Source of the DNA: JBMOLK01 sp049325575
Lineage (GTDB): Bacteria; Bacillota; Clostridia; Acetivibrionales; Acetivibrionaceae
Assembly: GCA_049325575.1 (NCBI GenBank)
Contig: JBMOLK010000214.1
Span: 1 to 7,803 of the forward strand
Reading direction: 5' to 3'
Length of the DNA stretch: 7,803 nucleotides
Below the pieces are notes generated by a model, which was not told the DNA's origin, did no database searches, and worked only from the letters and a program-made list of their open reading frames with translations. Of the stretch, positions 1-6,415 are shown piece by piece. Position numbers and translations under genes: made by a program. How positions within the stretch are numbered: the stretch's first letter is position 1; the number at the start of each line of letters is the position of its first letter.

Positions 1-80
1 GATGGGATTATGTCTCCATTATAAGACACTACCCATTTGCAATCATAATTCTTTTTTTTCTTCAATTTTATTTTACGCAT
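1..80 (-). CDS. Partial gene, N-terminus only, runs off the left edge
   Basis: An open frame starts at an ATG at 80 and stays open for 26 codons to the window edge. The N-terminus is strongly basic (MRKIKLKKKK) and is followed by NYDCKWVVSYNGDIIP. A GGGG run seven bases before the ATG could serve as a weak ribosome site. It lies on the same strand as the capsid genes, 86 bases past the end of the small beta-rich gene and beyond a terminator, so it may have its own promoter or depend on read-through. In tailed viruses this position usually holds head-completion, connector or tail genes. Too little is visible to assign a function, and I do not recognise it. The competing ATG at 93 stops after six codons. 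Confidence 0.5.
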   Translation of the reverse strand, partial: MRKIKLKKKKNYDCKWVVSYNGDIIP

Positions 81-147
81 TTATGTTCCCCATAATTGTA
101 TTGTAGCCAGTTTGTCTGTCTGCCCAAACCAGTTTACTTTTTAAAAC

Positions 148-180
148 AAAAAGTAAAAAAAGAGACTTATGCAAAGTCTC
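148..180 (-). terminator. Hairpin plus T-run terminator after the capsid genes
   Basis: On the minus strand, GAGACTT (180-174), a five-base loop and AAGTCTC (168-162) form a perfect 7-bp stem. It is followed at once by seven T residues (161-155) and, after AC, five more (152-148). The stop codon of the upstream gene (169-167) lies inside the hairpin. This has the form of an intrinsic terminator. In archaea the T-run alone can terminate, so it fits either domain. It would close the capsid transcript. Confidence 0.7.
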
Positions 181-484
181 CTATTGTTGCTTTTCCTACG
201 ATTCTAAACACTTTATATCCAGCATTTCCTTCAGCTATTGTAATTGTCAAAGTTCCAGATGAAACACTTGTTGAAAAGTATTCATTTGAAGTTACTACTG
301 AACCGCTTGTGGAATGTGTCCAAGAATCTACAGCCAATAACCCATCTTCAGCTATTCCATAGCTCCCTAGGTCTACAGTAAAAGTATCACCTGATGCTGC
401 TCCTGTAGCAATTGTTACATAAAATGATTTTACTGCTGGGTTTGGTGTTTCTTCCAAATATTCTAATGCTGTTGCCGTTGCCAT
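167..484 (-). CDS. Small beta-rich head protein, probable capsid decoration or head-completion protein
   Basis: 105 residues. The ATG at 484 is preceded by a strong Shine-Dalgarno site (AAGGAGG, 496-490, five-base spacer) that overlaps the capsid stop codon, so the two genes are probably translated together at high level. The protein is rich in Thr, Ser, Gly, Ala and Val, with alternating strand-like segments (FYVTIATG 21-28, DTFTVDLG 33-40, GTLTITIAEG 77-86, YKVFRIVGKAT 90-100) and no membrane segment or predicted enzyme motif. Small beta-rich proteins directly after the major capsid gene are often shell decoration (cement) proteins in HK97-type viruses; the role here rests on position, size and composition, not on a recognised family motif. 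It could instead be a head-tail connector component. It is the last gene before the terminator at 148-180. Confidence 0.6.
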   Translation of the reverse strand: MATATALEYLEETPNPAVKSFYVTIATGAASGDTFTVDLGSYGIAEDGLLAVDSWTHSTSGSVVTSNEYFSTSVSSGTLTITIAEGNAGYKVFRIVGKATIGDFA

Positions 485-494
485 TTTATCCTCC

Positions 495-1532
495 TTATGC
501 TAACCCATACCTCATCACAGATGAGCTTTCAAATGTCAATACTAATGTTCCGTACCATTTTAGCATATATTTCTGTGAATCGTTTGTTTTAGCCAATTCT
601 TCATAAGTATAGTCTTGCAGTACAGCCAAGAAAATATACCTTGTATCTAAATACAATATTCTTCTTGAAGTTGCTGTAGTTGGCATATACCTGTCTTTTA
701 TTACCATTATCCCATCAAACAAGAATGCATCTGGAATTCCAAAACTCATATTTTCTGGAACTGGAGCTATATGTCTTTGATAATCCATCAACAGGCCTTT
801 TATATAGTTCAAGGTATATCCATCTGTTACAATCAAGTCAATTAGCCCATTGGCTTCAAATGATGTATTGATGTCTGTTCTCATCTGTGCAAGTGTTATA
901 TTTGAACCTGAGTTGTTTGTAGTATTTGTTGAGATAGCATTAACAAAGCCATTGAACTCATTTGGATACGTTGTTGCATTTCCATTGATTATTGTATTTT
1001 CAAGTGCTTCATTCATTGATGCTGTTTTTACTCTGATATCTTCAGCCATCATGTTTATGATTGTCTCACTTGCTGTTGCAATGCCTGTTACTCTTCCTAC
1101 TGCATACAAAAATTTCATTGATGCTGTGCCGGTGCTTCTTGTGTCTACTTGCTCGCTTAAAGCTGCATCTTCAGGTAAGAATGATGCTCCAGCTTTTGCA
1201 GAAATGATATTATAGACATAGCTTCTGCCTCTTACTGCTCTTCTTGGCAGTAATCTCACTAAAGGTGTCTCTCTTACTGTCTTGTCAACGATGCTTGGGT
1301 CAACAAAAGGCGGCAACATGCTGTAGCCGGTATATGTTGAACCTGATGTTGAACTCATAGATGGAGCTTTTTGTATAACTTCCATCATTTTTTTGCCAAT
1401 TTCTGCTCTTTTGTCAATTCCTCTGATTGGGTCATAGTACAGTTCTTCGCTGTGTATGCCTGCAACACCAAAGGATTTTTCAAATGCATAATCGGCTTCA
1501 CTGTTTTCTAAACTCATTTTTCCGAATGCCAT
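495..1532 (-). CDS. Major capsid protein, HK97 fold
   Basis: 345 residues from the ATG at 1532; shell subunit of the icosahedral head. An N-terminal arm of about 70 residues, rich in charge and then Ser/Thr, could be the part trimmed by the protease encoded just upstream. The segment VDPSIVDKTVRETPLVRLLP (78-96) is typical of the N-arm of this fold, RSYVYNIISAKAGASFLPED (103-122) suits the E-loop hairpin, and DIRVKTASMNEALENTIING (165-184) suits the long spine helix followed by the usual Gly. The C-terminal part (FDGIMVIKDRYMP 272-284, YLDTRYIFLAV 294-304) looks like the strands of the A and P domains. Start choice: GGAGGA at 1545-1540 lies seven bases before this ATG. The frame stays open to a TTG at 1547, but that codon begins at the first G of the site itself. 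The protease stop codon ends two bases upstream of the ATG, so translation is probably coupled. Position and length fit the family well. Confidence 0.85.
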   Translation of the reverse strand: MAFGKMSLENSEADYAFEKSFGVAGIHSEELYYDPIRGIDKRAEIGKKMMEVIQKAPSMSSTSGSTYTGYSMLPPFVDPSIVDKTVRETPLVRLLPRRAVRGRSYVYNIISAKAGASFLPEDAALSEQVDTRSTGTASMKFLYAVGRVTGIATASETIINMMAEDIRVKTASMNEALENTIINGNATTYPNEFNGFVNAISTNTTNNSGSNITLAQMRTDINTSFEANGLIDLIVTDGYTLNYIKGLLMDYQRHIAPVPENMSFGIPDAFLFDGIMVIKDRYMPTTATSRRILYLDTRYIFLAVLQDYTYEELAKTNDSQKYMLKWYGTLVLTFESSSVMRYGLA

Positions 1533-1533
1533 T

Positions 1534-2535
1534 TTATTTTCCTCCAAATCTTAATTTAAGCATTTTTTCAATTGTCAACGGCTCATCAACAACAATTTGT
1601 TCTTTGATTATAGGGCCTTCAACAGTTCCTTTCAAAATTGCTTTTTCCTTGAATTCTTTCAGTTCTAATTCTAATTTTTTATTTTGCTCTTCCAAAACTG
1701 CAATTTTTGCAGTTAGTTTTGCTGCGTCTTCAGAAGACTGCTTTACAAGTTCAGTAATTTCAGCAGCTGCTTCTTTTTCAACCTGTTCAACAGGCTTTTC
1801 AATTTCAGGTGTCTTTTCAACCATAACTAATTCCTCCGTCATTTTTGGTTCACTATCCTTAATCATCTGTGGCTCCTCAAAGCTTTTGCCTCCAAATTTT
1901 GCCTGGCATACAGCCCAAGCTGATTCTTCTTTTGTTCTTCCATCTTTTGGATGAAAATCAGCGTCAGCCATTAATGCCTTTACACAATCTTCAACAGCCT
2001 TGGGTTTTGTCAGTTCAATATCAAAAGATTTTGCAATATGGCCAAAGGTTGCATTTCTATTGCTTTGTATCGGAACCCAAGTCGCCTCTACAAGCTCAGC
2101 ATCTTCATAAACCTTGAAAAATTCTCCATTAATCTCTTTTTTTGAAGATTTTCCAGGAATTGCACCAATTGAAATTCCTGGATTCTCGCCATTTGCCAAT
2201 GCTTCTTCAACTTGCTTTTCTATTTGTGCCGCTAAAGGATTAGCTTCTTTGCTGAAGAACCAAGGCTCTGCAACCAATGCAGAATGCTCTGCCTTATCAA
2301 TAACTTTTAAGTTTCTCCATCCACCAACCCAATTCTCCATTTTGTTTACATGATTTGCCAATGCTTTTATAGATGAGTTTTTTGACCATTTAACCAACAA
2401 ATCTTTACTCATAAATTCCTTATCCCTATCCATAGAAGAATCACTAAGAATCCCAACATATTTTCCTTCTGCTGTTTTTGTGACTGGCATAAATGCCTTA
2501 ATCATATCGCAATTGTTATTTTGTTCGTTTTCCAT
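1534..2535 (-). CDS. Prohead maturation protease fused to a scaffold-like coiled coil
   Basis: 333 residues. The N-terminal part (about 10-172) resembles serine proteases that mature HK97-type proheads: His62 in LANHVNK, Ser122 in GISIG, and an acidic third member, best Glu150 in VEATWVP, followed by the N-x-N-A (SNRNA) pattern often seen after that strand. A middle segment (about 181-218) has a Cys pair, Cys184 and Cys210, around ADFHPKDGRTKEESAWAVC. The C-terminal part (about 235-300) is a long charged coiled coil (for example ITELVKQSSEDAAKL and ALEEQ-like heptads at 279-297), as expected of a scaffold domain. A protease-scaffold chain would guide shell assembly, then cleave itself and the capsid N-terminus. 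The ATG at 2535 has no Shine-Dalgarno site but lies about 26 bases from the centre of a TATA-like box, suggesting a leaderless message. The gene ends one base before the capsid ATG. The protease call is well supported; the scaffold role is inferred from coiled-coil content and position. Confidence 0.8.
   Translation of the reverse strand: MENEQNNNCDMIKAFMPVTKTAEGKYVGILSDSSMDRDKEFMSKDLLVKWSKNSSIKALANHVNKMENWVGGWRNLKVIDKAEHSALVAEPWFFSKEANPLAAQIEKQVEEALANGENPGISIGAIPGKSSKKEINGEFFKVYEDAELVEATWVPIQSNRNATFGHIAKSFDIELTKPKAVEDCVKALMADADFHPKDGRTKEESAWAVCQAKFGGKSFEEPQMIKDSEPKMTEELVMVEKTPEIEKPVEQVEKEAAAEITELVKQSSEDAAKLTAKIAVLEEQNKKLELELKEFKEKAILKGTVEGPIIKEQIVVDEPLTIEKMLKLRFGGK
1540..1545 (-). promoter_or_regulatory. 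Shine-Dalgarno site that fixes the capsid gene start
   Basis: GGAGGA on the minus strand, seven bases before the ATG at 1532. It lies within the last codons of the protease gene (the final residues GGK), so the ribosome finishing the protease sits on the capsid start. This argues against the in-frame TTG at 1547 as the start. Confidence 0.8.
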
Positions 2536-2550
2536 ATTTGTTATATGCTT

Positions 2551-2575
2551 TTTCTAATATTTAAATAAAATTATT
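2551..2575 (-). promoter_or_regulatory. TATA-box promoter for the protease and capsid genes
   Basis: A 25-base element identical to the one at 4865-4889. On the minus strand it contains TTTAAATA at 2565-2558, a good match to the archaeal box A. With the usual distance of 26-27 bases from box centre to start, transcription would begin at the A of the protease ATG (2535), giving a leaderless message and explaining the missing Shine-Dalgarno site. The element overlaps the portal stop codon (2573-2571). No sigma-70-type -35/-10 pair is evident. Confidence 0.6.
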
Positions 2576-4727
2576 CTTCTAATTCAAATTTAATTGTGCT
2601 TCTGCAGAAGCAATGCGCAGGCGGCTGAAAATATTCGCCTTCTGTTGATTTAAAATTATCATTTATTCTTACTTTCTGCCCATGTAGCTCCCTGCAAATC
2701 TTTGACGTTCTTTCATCAAGTTTTGCCTGCCATATTTTAAATCCCTGCAATCCACTTTCTTTAAATGCCTTTAATTTGCCAAAATTATGCATTCTATTGC
2801 TTTCTGTACGAGCTATTTTAGTTACTCTGCCATCAGTCAATTCATCGCCGGTGTATTTCTTAAATTCAGCTTGTATATCCTTTTTTATTTCATCTAAATG
2901 TTTTCTATCAGCTACTCCTTCTGCAACAATATTAAGTATAGCTTTTCTTAAATCATCTGTAACTCCTTTTAATCCATTCCAATGCTCGCCGTCAATTACA
3001 AATCCATCCATCTGCCTCTTTACCTGGGTATTAATATCCTGCTCAAAATTAGGTCCAAATCCAATGTCTATTTTGAATTCATCCTCCACTTCTTCTATGC
3101 CACTGATAAGATTTTTTCTTATTATCTTCACCAAACGACCTGCAAATCCTGAAGTGTTTATCTTGTTGAATACAATCCTTAAAAATTCAGGAAAAGTCTT
3201 CTGCACATATTCCTTGGCTATAATCTCATCCTTCATTTTTTCTTCGACTGCATTTAATATGTCACTTTTCCATGAATTGAATTCATTGTATAAAAATCTG
3301 TCATAAGGTGTTGATTCATCAATTATGTCCTTGCCTGCATCAACTTCTTTTGCTATAATTTCTTCATTTTGTTTTTCTTCTGGCTGTTGCTCCTCATTCT
3401 GCTGCTGTCTTGTTTTGTCCCTATTAGAAAATCTATTTTCATTTTGGTTGTTGTCCTGTCCGGCAAAAGAACCGCCCATCAACTCAGCAGTCTTTTCCTG
3501 CATCATCATTCCATAAGGCTTATCGCCCCATTCAACTGGGTCCAATCCATCCATTGCACGAACTTCATTAATAGTAAGCACATTAGCCTGCAATTTCTGC
3601 ATCGTCTGCTCATGTTCAATTTTTTCAGCTACATCATCATTGTAGTACCATTCAAATTTAATGCTGTCATTGCCTATAACATCTGGTATAATTTCTCTAT
3701 TGATTTTATCTGCTATCAATTGAAGGTATGGCTTTATCGCATTTCTAATTGTTACTCTTTCCTGGCTTTCACTAGTCGCCCTATTGCTCTGCTCATAAAA
3801 TCCAACTTCTTGAGGCGATAAACCATATGCAGCAAACACAAGATGGAAGAACCATCTCTGCCCATCAAGCCATTCCATTTCTTTTGATGTGCCCGTAAAG
3901 CTCTTTACATCAGCGCCTTCAACATTATTAAACAAAAGCTTGTGCGGCTTTCCTTTTATCTCCTGCTCCCATGCGGCTTTGAATTTCTCCATCTGCTCCC
4001 TTGCCATCGGGATAGTGATAATTCCATCAGGCATTGCATTATTTTTATAGAACTCTTTATTCCATCTTGTTGATTGGATAAGCAATTCAACTTCCTGCTG
4101 TATTGACTGCAGAGGAGAGAATCCATAAGGATAATACTCATTGCTTAAATTCATTCTGCCATATATAATTTCGTCAGTGTCATAATGAAGAGGCTTGTTT
4201 TTAGGATATTTATACGAATATTGCCAATAGCCATTTAATATTCCATGCTCCTCCAAATCAAACAAGAATCTGCTCCCATCATACGGAAACAATTCAACCA
4301 ATTCGCCTTTTGCATTTCTTCCTTTATATATTACACCAGCATCAATTTCCAACACATCTCTAATCCATGGCCCCCAAATCTCCCAAAAAGTCATATTATT
4401 TCTATTTGGATATTTCAGCAGTTTTTTTACTTTTTTTATGTCTTCATCATATTTGCCATTTTTATTTTCATCATCGGCAATTACATCCCATTCAATGACC
4501 ATAAGCTGTTTAGAAATCGCATTTGTAACCATCTGCACCCAGCATGATTTTGCATACTGCCTTAATTCATTTATATCAACCTTGCGAGGCATTCCAAGGC
4601 TGGCAGTCCAAAACCAATTATATAAATAAGGCAAATCATTTGTTCTTGCCTGTTCAGCAGCATTAAATATTCTAACTTCCTTATTTAACGCTGAACGCCA
4701 TTTCTTTATTGTGTCTACGAAGTTCAT
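2571..4727 (-). CDS. Portal protein fused to a MuF-type minor head protein
   Basis: 718 residues, longer than a typical single portal (about 400-500). Residues about 30-420 are the portal, the dodecameric ring at one capsid vertex through which DNA enters: note YPYGFSPLQSIQQEVELL (199-216), FYKNNAMPDGIITIP (226-240) and the NRATSESQERV stretch (315-325), all typical of HK97/SPP1-like portals. A Gln/Asn/Glu-rich linker follows (about 424-456). The C-terminal part is a MuF (SPP1 gp7-like) minor head domain: ARTESNRMHNFGKLKAF (639-655), WQAKLDERTSKICRELHGQ (666-684) and PPAHCFCRST (702-711), with Cys678, His705, Cys706 and Cys708 at positions often conserved. In most viruses this domain is a separate gene just after portal; the fusion places it on the portal ring, where it may enter the head interior. 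The ATG at 4727 has no Shine-Dalgarno site; an 8-bp hairpin ends 16 bases upstream. The stop codon overlaps the next promoter element. Confidence 0.88.
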   Translation of the reverse strand: MNFVDTIKKWRSALNKEVRIFNAAEQARTNDLPYLYNWFWTASLGMPRKVDINELRQYAKSCWVQMVTNAISKQLMVIEWDVIADDENKNGKYDEDIKKVKKLLKYPNRNNMTFWEIWGPWIRDVLEIDAGVIYKGRNAKGELVELFPYDGSRFLFDLEEHGILNGYWQYSYKYPKNKPLHYDTDEIIYGRMNLSNEYYPYGFSPLQSIQQEVELLIQSTRWNKEFYKNNAMPDGIITIPMAREQMEKFKAAWEQEIKGKPHKLLFNNVEGADVKSFTGTSKEMEWLDGQRWFFHLVFAAYGLSPQEVGFYEQSNRATSESQERVTIRNAIKPYLQLIADKINREIIPDVIGNDSIKFEWYYNDDVAEKIEHEQTMQKLQANVLTINEVRAMDGLDPVEWGDKPYGMMMQEKTAELMGGSFAGQDNNQNENRFSNRDKTRQQQNEEQQPEEKQNEEIIAKEVDAGKDIIDESTPYDRFLYNEFNSWKSDILNAVEEKMKDEIIAKEYVQKTFPEFLRIVFNKINTSGFAGRLVKIIRKNLISGIEEVEDEFKIDIGFGPNFEQDINTQVKRQMDGFVIDGEHWNGLKGVTDDLRKAILNIVAEGVADRKHLDEIKKDIQAEFKKYTGDELTDGRVTKIARTESNRMHNFGKLKAFKESGLQGFKIWQAKLDERTSKICRELHGQKVRINDNFKSTEGEYFQPPAHCFCRSTIKFELEE

Positions 4728-4734
4728 TGAACAT

Positions 4735-4849
4735 AAATATAAAGCTGGGATTTAATCCCAGCAGTTATTTAGGGAGGGATTCCTAAAGTTATCACCATCA
4801 AAAAACCCAATAAGGAGCCAAGAGCCCCTCAAAGGGAAAAAGAGGTGAC
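4735..4849 (-). ncRNA. Candidate structured RNA (or structured 5' leader of portal)
   Basis: The gap between terL and portal holds about 105 bases with about 44% G+C, against very AT-rich flanks. Read on the minus strand it folds into: outer stem TTGTCACC (4851-4844) with GGTGATAA (4796-4789), one G-U pair; inner CCC (4836-4834) with GGG (4808-4806); an 8-bp hairpin TGAGGGGC (4831-4824) with GCTCCTTA (4818-4811), loop TCTTG, two G-U pairs; a 6-bp hairpin (4787-4782 with 4773-4768); and a perfect 8-bp hairpin (4762-4755 with 4751-4744). The three G-U pairs would be A-C mismatches on the plus strand, so the minus strand is the likely functional one. The TATA box at 4879-4872 predicts a start near G4849, at the edge of the outer stem. 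The last hairpin is followed by a T-rich tract (TTTATATTTAT), so it may end a short RNA; otherwise it is a leader. I do not recognise an RNA family, and the 3' end is approximate. Confidence 0.42.
4744..4762 (-). repeat. Perfect 8-bp inverted repeat before the portal start
   Basis: GCTGGGAT, a three-base loop, then ATCCCAGC. On the minus strand it ends 16 bases before the portal ATG and is followed by TTTATATTTAT. It could be a terminator for the short upstream RNA, a processing point, or a structure affecting portal translation; the sequence alone does not decide. Confidence 0.7.
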
Positions 4850-4864
4850 AAATATATAATATCA

Positions 4865-4889
4865 TTTCTAATATTTAAATAAAATTATT
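4865..4889 (-). promoter_or_regulatory. TATA-box promoter between terL and portal
   Basis: An exact copy of the 25-base element at 2551-2575, again placed right at the stop codon of the upstream gene (terL stop 4891-4889). It contains TTTAAATA at 4879-4872. The usual archaeal spacing predicts a start near 4849, just where the structured stretch begins, about 120 bases before the portal ATG. Two identical copies in front of the portal and the protease suggest they are switched on together, perhaps as late promoters. Confidence 0.55.
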
Positions 4890-6415
4890 TATCCAAAGAA
4901 ATAGTATGCTTCTTTTTTGTTATTCAAATATTCCAAGCAATAGCCTAATCCTATAGGAATATCCGGATGTATTCCTGCTTCAACCAGCTTTCCATCAGCC
5001 AATGCATAAGAAGTGCATTCAGCAAGTATTCTATTTGCTATTGCTATATCTTTTTCTGTCTTGTAAGGAATGATTATCTGCCTATTTTCAAATGCTGTTG
5101 CAAGGCGCATTATCATGTTTGTTTTGCCGACAGTATGCCTTTTGCCAATAAATTCATCGCCGATTTTTTCTCTTTTTTTCTCGGCTGGGTCTGAAGCTGA
5201 AGTCCAATAAAGTGTAATTGGAAGAGCATATCTATTCAAGTCATTGCTGATAGACTTTATGCTGTTTTCCTCCAATACAATCATATTATATCCATATGTT
5301 GGATATAATTTGCTTTTTATCAAGTCCATTTGCTCAAATACGCTCATTCCTTTCTTTGTAAAGCAGTCAAAAATATAATATTTGCCGTTTGCAACTCCGA
5401 CAGATACAAATGCAGAATTATCTGCTATAACACTATCGCTGAATGCAAAATCAACGCCTAACACTTTTGAATCATAAACTCTGCTTTTTAATTCTTCAAA
5501 TGAAACTTCTGAATTAAAGCAATTAGCAACCCATGCCCTTTTTATCAATGAATTTTCATTACTTGAAGGATTATTTAGATATTCCTGCTGAAATGCAAGA
5601 GAGCCGATGTCTTTCTTTATTGCCAGCAGTTTTTCCTTTGTAAACCTGTCAGGCCACAATAAATTATCAAAATTTTCATCGCAGGCTTTGAATATCTTTC
5701 CATTGTACTGCTTTATCTTTTTGTACAGCAGAGAATCAAGATGCAATAATGTGCCAATCATTTTAAATCTTCCATTAACATCCAGTGATGGTATAATCAC
5801 TTTGTTTAATTTTGCATCATCTTTTGCTCTCAGCTCTATATTAAGCACTCTAATATCTTCTTCTATATCATCCCCGATAATTAAAGTAGGTCTTATATTT
5901 CTCCATTTAAACCCTCTTAAATTCTTTTCAAAGGACACAGCCTCAACTCTGCAGCCGTTCACATCAAAGCAGTCCTCCCTGTCTTTGCCGTCTTCCTCCT
6001 TTTCAAATTTTAAGTCTAAATTTCCATATAGCCAGCTGAGCCTTTCATTATTTTTAAATTCAAATCTTATTGGCGCTAAAAATTGCACTGTTTTGGTGTG
6101 ATTCTGCGAGACATAAACAATATATTTTTCTAATTTGTTGACAATGCAGAAAATAATAAATATAAGTCCAGTGATTGAAGACTTAGCATGGCCTCTTGGA
6201 GCAGCAAAAGCATCATTGCCTTCTTTGAATAGCAAGTCATATACTTCATAGTGAAATGCAGGTATTTTATTTGTAACTGTTTCTGGAAATAAAAATAATG
6301 AGAAAATATCAATATTTTCTTTGAATGAGAATATATATCTTAATATCTGCCTCAGCTCTTCTTTATCTTTGCTGTTGTTAAGTATCTTCGCTAATTGCGG
6401 TGCAGTTATCTTCAT
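4889..6415 (-). CDS. terL: Terminase large subunit (packaging ATPase and nuclease)
   Basis: 508 residues, normal for the family. TerL docks on the portal, hydrolyses ATP to pump DNA into the prohead, and cuts the DNA. ATPase part: a Walker A-like loop APRGHAKSS at 72-80 (Lys78, Ser79), a Walker B strand TLIIGDDIEED at 177-187 (Asp182/Asp183, with Glu185/Glu186 as candidate catalytic acid), and a coupling motif MIGTLLH at 219-225. Nuclease part with RNase H-like fold: VLGVDFAFSD at 318-327 (first acid Asp322), MIVLEEN at 378-384 (second acid Glu382 or Glu383) and HPDIPIGLGYCLEY at 483-496 (third acid Asp485). All expected acidic residues are present, so it is probably active. The ATG at 6415 has AAGG seven bases upstream and overlaps the preceding gene by 38 bases, suggesting coupled translation. 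A promoter element abuts its stop codon. Confidence 0.93.
   Translation of the reverse strand: MKITAPQLAKILNNSKDKEELRQILRYIFSFKENIDIFSLFLFPETVTNKIPAFHYEVYDLLFKEGNDAFAAPRGHAKSSITGLIFIIFCIVNKLEKYIVYVSQNHTKTVQFLAPIRFEFKNNERLSWLYGNLDLKFEKEEDGKDREDCFDVNGCRVEAVSFEKNLRGFKWRNIRPTLIIGDDIEEDIRVLNIELRAKDDAKLNKVIIPSLDVNGRFKMIGTLLHLDSLLYKKIKQYNGKIFKACDENFDNLLWPDRFTKEKLLAIKKDIGSLAFQQEYLNNPSSNENSLIKRAWVANCFNSEVSFEELKSRVYDSKVLGVDFAFSDSVIADNSAFVSVGVANGKYYIFDCFTKKGMSVFEQMDLIKSKLYPTYGYNMIVLEENSIKSISNDLNRYALPITLYWTSASDPAEKKREKIGDEFIGKRHTVGKTNMIMRLATAFENRQIIIPYKTEKDIAIANRILAECTSYALADGKLVEAGIHPDIPIGLGYCLEYLNNKKEAYYFFG

Noticed and set aside
107..135. Short repeats (CCAGTTT twice, 22 bases apart) before the left-edge gene
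   Set aside because: Seven-base matches in an AT-rich stretch are too short to support an operator or attachment site.
495..1547. Longer capsid reading from an in-frame TTG at 1547
   Set aside because: The TTG overlaps the Shine-Dalgarno site that serves the ATG at 1532 with a normal seven-base spacer.
1427..1954. Plus-strand open frame of 175 codons
   Set aside because: It lies opposite the protease and capsid genes, is Ser/Phe/Ile-rich as expected from the complement of AT-rich coding sequence, and matches nothing recognisable.
2571..2960. MuF domain as a sign of a polymorphic toxin
   Set aside because: The domain is at the C-terminus of a portal and no toxin domain follows it, so a structural head role is the direct reading.
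2776..3306. Plus-strand open frame of 176 codons
   Set aside because: It is antisense to the clearly assigned MuF part of the portal gene and has the same low-complexity composition as other antisense frames.
4752..4865. A 37-residue minus-strand open frame across the terL-portal gap
   Set aside because: Its ATG lies upstream of the predicted transcript start and has no ribosome site, its codon use differs from the neighbours, and the stretch is better explained as paired RNA.
5607..6101. Plus-strand open frame of 164 codons
   Set aside because: It is antisense to the ATPase part of terL, with no ribosome site or domain.
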